Shown piece by piece: positions 14,521 through 18,677 of a DNA stretch of 18,677 nt. Position numbers and translations under genes: made by a program. This DNA comes from Candidatus Anaerobutyricum stercoripullorum (GTDB lineage: Bacteria; Bacillota; Clostridia; Lachnospirales; Lachnospiraceae), in NCBI GenBank assembly GCA_019114885.1, contig DXEQ01000015.1:1-18677 (forward strand), in the 5' to 3' direction. Numbering within the stretch: position 1 is the first letter of the stretch; each line of letters starts with the position of its first letter. The notes beneath the pieces were generated by a model. It searched no databases. It was not told the origin of the DNA and saw only the letters and a program-made list of their open reading frames with translations.

Positions 14521-16761
14521 ATGGAACAAAAACTGGATTCCGAATTATCGCTGGCGCTCTCCCTGCCGGAGGAAGAAAGGATGCGCAATGCGGTGCTGCG
14601 CTCCGGCTACGATCCGGGCAGCCGGATCTGGACATTACTCCTGCTCTATCATGGTTCGCTCGACGAGATTGAGGCGGCTCTGCCGGTCTCCATCGTCCCG
14701 CTTCTCGGCAGCTACGCCGTCATCCGGATTCCGGCGGAGAAGATTCCCGCGCTCCTCGTTTTCCCGCAGGTCCTCTATCTGGAACTCTCCCACCCCCTTT
14801 ACGAGGAGGCGATCACCGGAATCGCGGAGTCCTGCATGGACACGGTCCTGCCGGTTCTTCCCGGCTCCGGCACGCTGATCGGCCCGGATGATTCCGACGA
14901 GCCGGACAGGACCGTTTCGCCCGGACCAGGCACGCTGATCGGCCCGGATGATTCCGACGAGCCGGACTGGGCCGTTTCGCCCGGACCAGGCACGCTGATC
15001 AGCCCGGATGATTCCGACGAACCGGACAGGACCGTCTCGCCCGGACCAGGCGGCTCCCTCGCCACGGGCAGCTCCCTCGCCACAGGCAGCTCCCTCGCCA
15101 CAGGGGAAGACGGCGGAACGCTCACCGGCAGGGGAACCGCCATCGCTATCCTGGATTCGGGCGTGGATTATCGTCATCCGGACTTTTGTACCGCGGACGG
15201 CGCCACCAGAATTCTCACATACTGGGATCAGACTCTGGATTACGACGGCATGAATCGCTACGGCGTCGGGCGGATTTTCTCCAGAGAAGAACTGGACCGA
15301 CTGTTGACAGCCGCCGCGGGCAGTGGGGCTCCAGGCGGTGGAACGCCGGGTGAGCTGCCGGTATCTGTGCCGTCGGACGGGACAGTCGCGCCCGATATGG
15401 CCACGGACGGCGGGGCCGCGGATGGCGGGGCGCCGGGTGAGCAGACGGTATCTGTGCCGTCGGACGGGACAGCCGCGCCCGATACGGCCGCGGACGACGG
15501 GTCTGCGGGCAGCGGGTCTGCGGGCGGGCAGACGGTATCCGTGCCAGCAACAGAAGCCCCGCTGCCGGAACCTTCCGCCGATTTTTCCGGCCACGGCACC
15601 CATATTGCCGGCATCTGCGCCGGAAATGGCCGGGCCAGCGGGGGAAGGAACCGCGGTGCCGCCCCGGAATCCTCTCTCCTCGTGGTCAAACTAAAAAATG
15701 ACGCCGATTCCGTCTTCACGGATTACGCCAATCTGATGATGGCGGTGGACTACGTCGTCCGGTTCGCCTCCGACGCGGCTCTCCCTCTGTCCATAAATAT
15801 CAGCTACGGTTCCAATGACGGGCCCCATGACGGCAGCGGCCTCATGGAGCGCTACCTGAATAACTGTATCTTTTACGGCAAAAATGTTGTGGTCACCGCC
15901 ACCGGCAATGAAGGGATTTCCCGGCGGCACAGTCATGTACAAGTGTCGGAGGACACCCGGAACGCCGTGCCGTTCAGCGTGGCCCCCGGGGAAAACAGCC
16001 TCTATCTTCAGCTTTTTAAACATTACGGCGACACATTTACTTACCGGCTGTCGCCGCCTGACGGCAGCGGAGAAATCCTGATTCCAGGCAGGGCGGGCAT
16101 CTATCGCTTCTCACTGGGCAACAATCTAATCCGGCTGATCATCAGCGATCCCACCCCGTATCAGTCACTGCAGGAACTGTTTCTCGTCCTCCTTCCCGCC
16201 GCATCCGGCCTTTCTCTCTCGTCCGGAGTCTGGCAGTTTCATATTCAGGCCGAATCCGTCGTGAGCGGCTCCGTGAATCTGTGGCTTCCTTCCCGAGAGG
16301 CAACCAACGCGGCCACCGGCTTCCTGTCCCCTTCCGTCGACGGGACGCTGACCATCCCTTCCACCGCAGCAAATGTAATCAGTGTCAGCGGCTATGACAG
16401 TACCACAGATACCTTCGCCTCTTTTTCCGGCAGAGGATTTCTTCGCGGACCGGTCTCCGACAAGCCGGACCTGACCGCTCCGGCCGTCAACATACTGAGT
16501 ACTGCACCGGGCGGAGGCTACAGCATCAAAAGCGGCACTTCCATGGCCGCTCCTTTTGTGAGCGGCGCCGCCTCCCTGCTCATGGAATACGGCATCGTTC
16601 AGGGGCGGGACCTTTTCCTGTATGGCGAAAAAATAAAGGCCCTGCTCCAGAAAGGAGCAAGGCCTCTGCCTGCATTCTCCGAATATCCCAACCCTTCCGT
16701 GGGATGGGGCGCTCTCTGTCTTAAAGACAGTCTGCCGGAATCTACTGCGCTCCGTCAATGA
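14521..16761 (+). CDS. Csp-like S8 family subtilisin protease with repeat insertions
   Basis: This 746-aa serine protease has its full catalytic set: D212 (AILDSGVDYRHP), H358 (SGHGTHIAG), oxyanion N463 (TATGNEG) and S674 (SGTSMAAPFVSG). Residues 1-108 resemble the prodomain of clostridial Csp proteases, and about 480-595 is a beta-rich insertion where Csp proteins carry a jelly-roll domain. There is no signal peptide, so it should act inside the cell or spore. Two repeat blocks are inserted: 20-residue units at 117-176 plus SSLATG repeats to about 195, and 29-residue Pro/Gly/Asp-rich units at about 270-350, between Asp and His. AAGGAG is 8 nt before the ATG. The gene is GC-richer than its neighbours and overlaps dapB tail to tail by 20 bp. 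Confidence 0.9.
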   Translation: MEQKLDSELSLALSLPEEERMRNAVLRSGYDPGSRIWTLLLLYHGSLDEIEAALPVSIVPLLGSYAVIRIPAEKIPALLVFPQVLYLELSHPLYEEAITGIAESCMDTVLPVLPGSGTLIGPDDSDEPDRTVSPGPGTLIGPDDSDEPDWAVSPGPGTLISPDDSDEPDRTVSPGPGGSLATGSSLATGSSLATGEDGGTLTGRGTAIAILDSGVDYRHPDFCTADGATRILTYWDQTLDYDGMNRYGVGRIFSREELDRLLTAAAGSGAPGGGTPGELPVSVPSDGTVAPDMATDGGAADGGAPGEQTVSVPSDGTAAPDTAADDGSAGSGSAGGQTVSVPATEAPLPEPSADFSGHGTHIAGICAGNGRASGGRNRGAAPESSLLVVKLKNDADSVFTDYANLMMAVDYVVRFASDAALPLSINISYGSNDGPHDGSGLMERYLNNCIFYGKNVVVTATGNEGISRRHSHVQVSEDTRNAVPFSVAPGENSLYLQLFKHYGDTFTYRLSPPDGSGEILIPGRAGIYRFSLGNNLIRLIISDPTPYQSLQELFLVLLPAASGLSLSSGVWQFHIQAESVVSGSVNLWLPSREATNAATGFLSPSVDGTLTIPSTAANVISVSGYDSTTDTFASFSGRGFLRGPVSDKPDLTAPAVNILSTAPGGGYSIKSGTSMAAPFVSGAASLLMEYGIVQGRDLFLYGEKIKALLQKGARPLPAFSEYPNPSVGWGALCLKDSLPESTALRQ
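14869..15048 (+). repeat. Three 60-bp in-frame repeats in the subtilase gene
   Basis: Units at 14869-14928, 14929-14988 and 14989-15048 encode GTLIGPDDSDEPDRTVSPGP-like 20-residue blocks. Unit 2 differs from unit 1 at 2 bases and unit 3 at 3 bases, so the expansion is recent. Each unit is a multiple of three and keeps the frame. Confidence 0.95.
15055..15105 (+). repeat. Three 18-bp repeats in the subtilase gene
   Basis: TCCCTCGCCACRGGCAGC is repeated from 15055, 15073 and 15091 (last copy partial), giving SLATGS-SLATGS-SLATGE. It directly follows the 60-bp repeats. Confidence 0.9.
15325..15560 (+). repeat. Imperfect 87-bp repeats between Asp and His motifs
   Basis: The sequence GTATCYGTGCC recurs at 15361, 15448 and 15535, an exact 87-bp (29-codon) period. 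Encoded units contain VSVPSDGTxAPD flanked by Gly/Ala-rich stretches. The third copy has diverged (VSVPATEAPLP). Confidence 0.9.
16628..16665 (-). terminator. Intrinsic terminator of dapB inside the subtilase gene
   Basis: On the minus strand AGGCCTTGCTCC pairs with GGAGCAGGGCCT (12 bp, one G·T wobble) around a TTTCT loop and is followed by TTATTTTTT. It lies about 77 nt past the dapB stop. On the plus strand the same bases encode EKIKALLQKGARPL of the protease. Confidence 0.85.
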
Positions 16762-17506
16762 CGTCGCTCATATCATAAAGACCGGCCGGTCTGCCTGCCA
16801 GATAGAGGGCCGCCTCGATGGCGCCTTTTCCAAATACTGCTCTGGAATAGGCGGTATGCTTAAACTCGATCACCTCATCCGTGCCGGCGAAGATAATCTC
16901 ATGCTCACCGACGATGGTGCCGCCGCGGACAGCGGAGATGCCGATCTCGTCCGCCGGGCGCTGCATTCTGCGCTGGCTGCGGTCAAAGGTATAGGTGTAT
17001 CTGCCATCGCTGGCCTCGTTGATGGAGTCCGCCAGCGCCAGGGCAGTGCCGGACGGCGCATCCAGCTTTCTTCTGTGATGCTTCTCCACAATATCAATAT
17101 CAAAACCTGCCTCACCCAGCACCTTCGCCGCTGTCTTCACCATCTTGAGCAGCGTATTGATGCCGAGAGACATGTTGGCAGAGCGAAGAACTGCCGTCTT
17201 CTGACTGGCATCCTTCAGATGGGCGAGCTGTTCCTCACTCAGTCCGGTGGTGCACTCCACCAGAGGAATCTTATGCTCCGCTGCGTAATCGAGCACAGCG
17301 TCCACCGCAGGAGCGGCGGAAAAATCAATGATCACGTCCACCGGTACATTTACTTCATCAAGGGAGGTAAACACCGGAAACTCTCTTTGATCTCCGACCG
17401 TCACGTCCACACCTGCCGCTACCTCTGCATTATCCATATCTTTGATCAGGTCACAGATCACATGGCCCATATACCCGTTGCATCCATACATTAATATCTT
17501 TGTCAT
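16742..17506 (-). CDS. dapB: 4-hydroxy-tetrahydrodipicolinate reductase
   Basis: This 254-aa cytoplasmic enzyme reduces hydroxy-tetrahydrodipicolinate with NAD(P)H in the lysine and diaminopimelate pathway. The N-terminal dinucleotide-binding loop GCNGYMG is at 8-14, DFS at 61-63 and CTTG at 85-88. The substrate-binding and catalytic block EKHHRRKLDAPSGTA spans 141-155 (H143/H144, K147). ATG 17506 has GTGAGG 7 nt upstream. It follows dapA, which makes its substrate, but a hairpin terminator sits about 30 nt before its start. It converges on the plus-strand subtilase, with a 20-bp overlap of the 3' ends. Confidence 0.96.
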   Translation of the reverse strand: MTKILMYGCNGYMGHVICDLIKDMDNAEVAAGVDVTVGDQREFPVFTSLDEVNVPVDVIIDFSAAPAVDAVLDYAAEHKIPLVECTTGLSEEQLAHLKDASQKTAVLRSANMSLGINTLLKMVKTAAKVLGEAGFDIDIVEKHHRRKLDAPSGTALALADSINEASDGRYTYTFDRSQRRMQRPADEIGISAVRGGTIVGEHEIIFAGTDEVIEFKHTAYSRAVFGKGAIEAALYLAGRPAGLYDMSDVIDGAQ

Positions 17507-17534
17507 GTCTATTCCTCACTTTCTGCTTTCAGTG

Positions 17535-17558
17535 AAAAAGGCCGGTAAAAACCGGCCT
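17535..17558 (-). terminator. Intrinsic terminator between dapA and dapB
   Basis: On the minus strand AGGCCGGT-TTTT-ACCGGCCT, an 8-bp perfect stem, is followed by TTTT. It lies about 75 nt after the dapA stop and about 30 nt before the dapB ATG, so it either ends dapA transcripts or acts as an attenuator for dapB. Confidence 0.85.
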
Positions 17559-17630
17559 CTCTGTTTTCTTATATTCTCCAGAATGTCCGCGCACCGCCAA
17601 AGAGCCGCCGCAGACACACAGCAGCCGTCT

Positions 17631-18515
17631 TTACAGAATTCCCACTTCTGTCATTGCCTTTTTGAGGCGCTCTGCGTTGACCGGCTCCATCTCGGTCAGA
17701 GGACGTCTTAAATGTGGTCCGCAGATACCCATGAGCTCCAGAGCCTTCTTAACCGGAATCGGGTTCACCTCGCAGAACAGCGCGTGAATCAGTTCCAGAT
17801 ATTTCAGCTGCAGCTTGCGGCTCTTCTCTACATTTCCTGCCATATATTCCGCACAGATGTTATGTGTATCCTCCGGAGCGATATTGGACAGGACGGAGAT
17901 CACACCTTTTGCTCCGAGAGACATCATCGGAACGATCATATCGTCATTGCCGGAATAAACATCGATATCTCCCTGCGTCTCATACATGAGCTGTGCCGTA
18001 TAAGTCACATCACCCACTGCGTCCTTGACTCCGACCACATTGTCAATGTTCTTTACCATGTATGCCATCGTATCCGCATTGATCTTACAGCCGGTACGGC
18101 TCGGGATATTATATAAGATCATCGGCAGATTCGTATGTCTTGCCACATAAGAATAATGGTCGATGAGACCTTTCTGTGTCGCCTTATTATAATACGGAGT
18201 CACAACGAGAGCCGCATCCGCTCCGGCCAGCTCTGCCTGATGGGTCAGCCAGGAAGCCGTCCTGGAATCGTTGGAACCGGTTCCGGCAATTACCGGCACT
18301 CTCTTGTTGGTACGATTCACACAATAACGGATGGCCGCGATATGCTCCTCATGATTCAATGTGGAAGCCTCGCCTGTCGTACCGCATACAATGATGGCGT
18401 CTGTCTTGTTCTCGATCTGAAAATCGATCAGCTTGCCAAAGCTGTCATAGTCAATATTGTAGTTCTCATCAAACGGTGTCGCGATCGCCACACCAGCGCC
18501 AGTAAAAATTGCCAT
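17631..18515 (-). CDS. dapA: 4-hydroxy-tetrahydrodipicolinate synthase
   Basis: This 294-aa aldolase-type (TIM barrel) enzyme condenses pyruvate and aspartate semialdehyde, the first committed step to lysine and diaminopimelate. The Schiff-base lysine is K164 (GVKDAVGD); Y135 (YNIPSRTG) and the CGTTGE motif at 44-49 complete the active site. I chose ATG 18515 (MAIFTGAGVAIATPF), since AGGAAGG lies 6 nt upstream and this is the family start; the open frame continues up to 18545. The product acts with dapB next door. The 130 bp to the window's right edge show no clear promoter, riboswitch or gene. Confidence 0.96.
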   Translation of the reverse strand: MAIFTGAGVAIATPFDENYNIDYDSFGKLIDFQIENKTDAIIVCGTTGEASTLNHEEHIAAIRYCVNRTNKRVPVIAGTGSNDSRTASWLTHQAELAGADAALVVTPYYNKATQKGLIDHYSYVARHTNLPMILYNIPSRTGCKINADTMAYMVKNIDNVVGVKDAVGDVTYTAQLMYETQGDIDVYSGNDDMIVPMMSLGAKGVISVLSNIAPEDTHNICAEYMAGNVEKSRKLQLKYLELIHALFCEVNPIPVKKALELMGICGPHLRRPLTEMEPVNAERLKKAMTEVGIL

Positions 18516-18677
18516 ATTCATCCTTCCTTTCTGCACTTCTGCCATGAAGCAGCCCGCAAAACCCCACGGCCGCCGGACCGCCCCTGTATCTTCGTATTAT
18601 CTTCTGTCAGTCCTCAAGGGTGTCGGTATGTTCTTGTTATTCTTGCCCGGAGTGCAGGATCTCTCCCGCCTGTTCCT

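Noticed and set aside
14869..15105. Direct repeats considered as a CRISPR array
   Set aside because: Units are contiguous, without unique spacers, and translate in frame in a protease gene.
14635..15603. 322-codon minus-strand open frame rich in Arg/Gly
   Set aside because: It mirrors the GC-rich repeats of the subtilase; the repeats alone create the long frame and no domain is seen.
18516..18677. Lysine riboswitch or T-box before dapA
   Set aside because: No conserved riboswitch core, T-box sequence or terminator was seen; only weak promoter-like boxes with wrong spacing. The region is also cut by the window edge.

Overview
The window looks like chromosome of a Gram-positive anaerobe of the class Clostridia, most likely family Lachnospiraceae. 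The grounds are the rel–MBL–hemZ–(aspS) gene order, strong Shine-Dalgarno sites (AAAGGAG, AGGAGG), a separate pyrI, a Csp-like subtilase and secreted Lys-rich Fn3 proteins. The family is an inference from gene content, not from a marker search. Almost everything is on the minus strand; the one supported plus-strand gene is the subtilase at 14521-16761. I see no tRNA, rRNA, CRISPR array, transposase or phage gene.

Reading the minus strand from right to left: dapA and dapB (18515-16742) encode two consecutive steps of lysine/diaminopimelate synthesis and are separated by an intrinsic terminator. The plus-strand subtilase converges on dapB and overlaps it by 20 bp; dapB's apparent terminator lies inside subtilase codons. 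Then come dtd (D-aminoacyl-tRNA deacylase, with a repeated structured leader), icd (eukaryote-like NADP isocitrate dehydrogenase, strong promoter), a DUF2156/LPG-synthase-C-like protein (own promoter), and the pyrBI operon (aspartate transcarbamoylase, near-consensus promoter, good terminator).

The middle (9.7-5.3 kb) is the accessory part. It holds a 532-aa XRE-type regulator with an unrecognised C-terminal region and a perfect 17-bp palindrome upstream, then two paralogous secreted proteins with basic C-terminal Fn3 domains, transcribed from their own promoter with a ~200-nt leader that may carry a short upstream ORF. A very strong hairpin terminator closes this unit.

The left end (5.2-0 kb) is a housekeeping operon: rel ((p)ppGpp synthetase/hydrolase), an MBL-fold hydrolase, hemZ, a small stand-alone HD-GYP protein and the first codons of probable aspS, with short gaps or overlaps throughout.

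The most unusual structures are the three sets of in-frame, three-copy repeats in the subtilase (60, 18 and 87 bp), the dapB terminator hidden in the opposite gene, three tandem 34-bp hairpin-forming repeats in the dtd leader, and the regulator plus secreted-protein block. I see no clearly new defence or mobile system.
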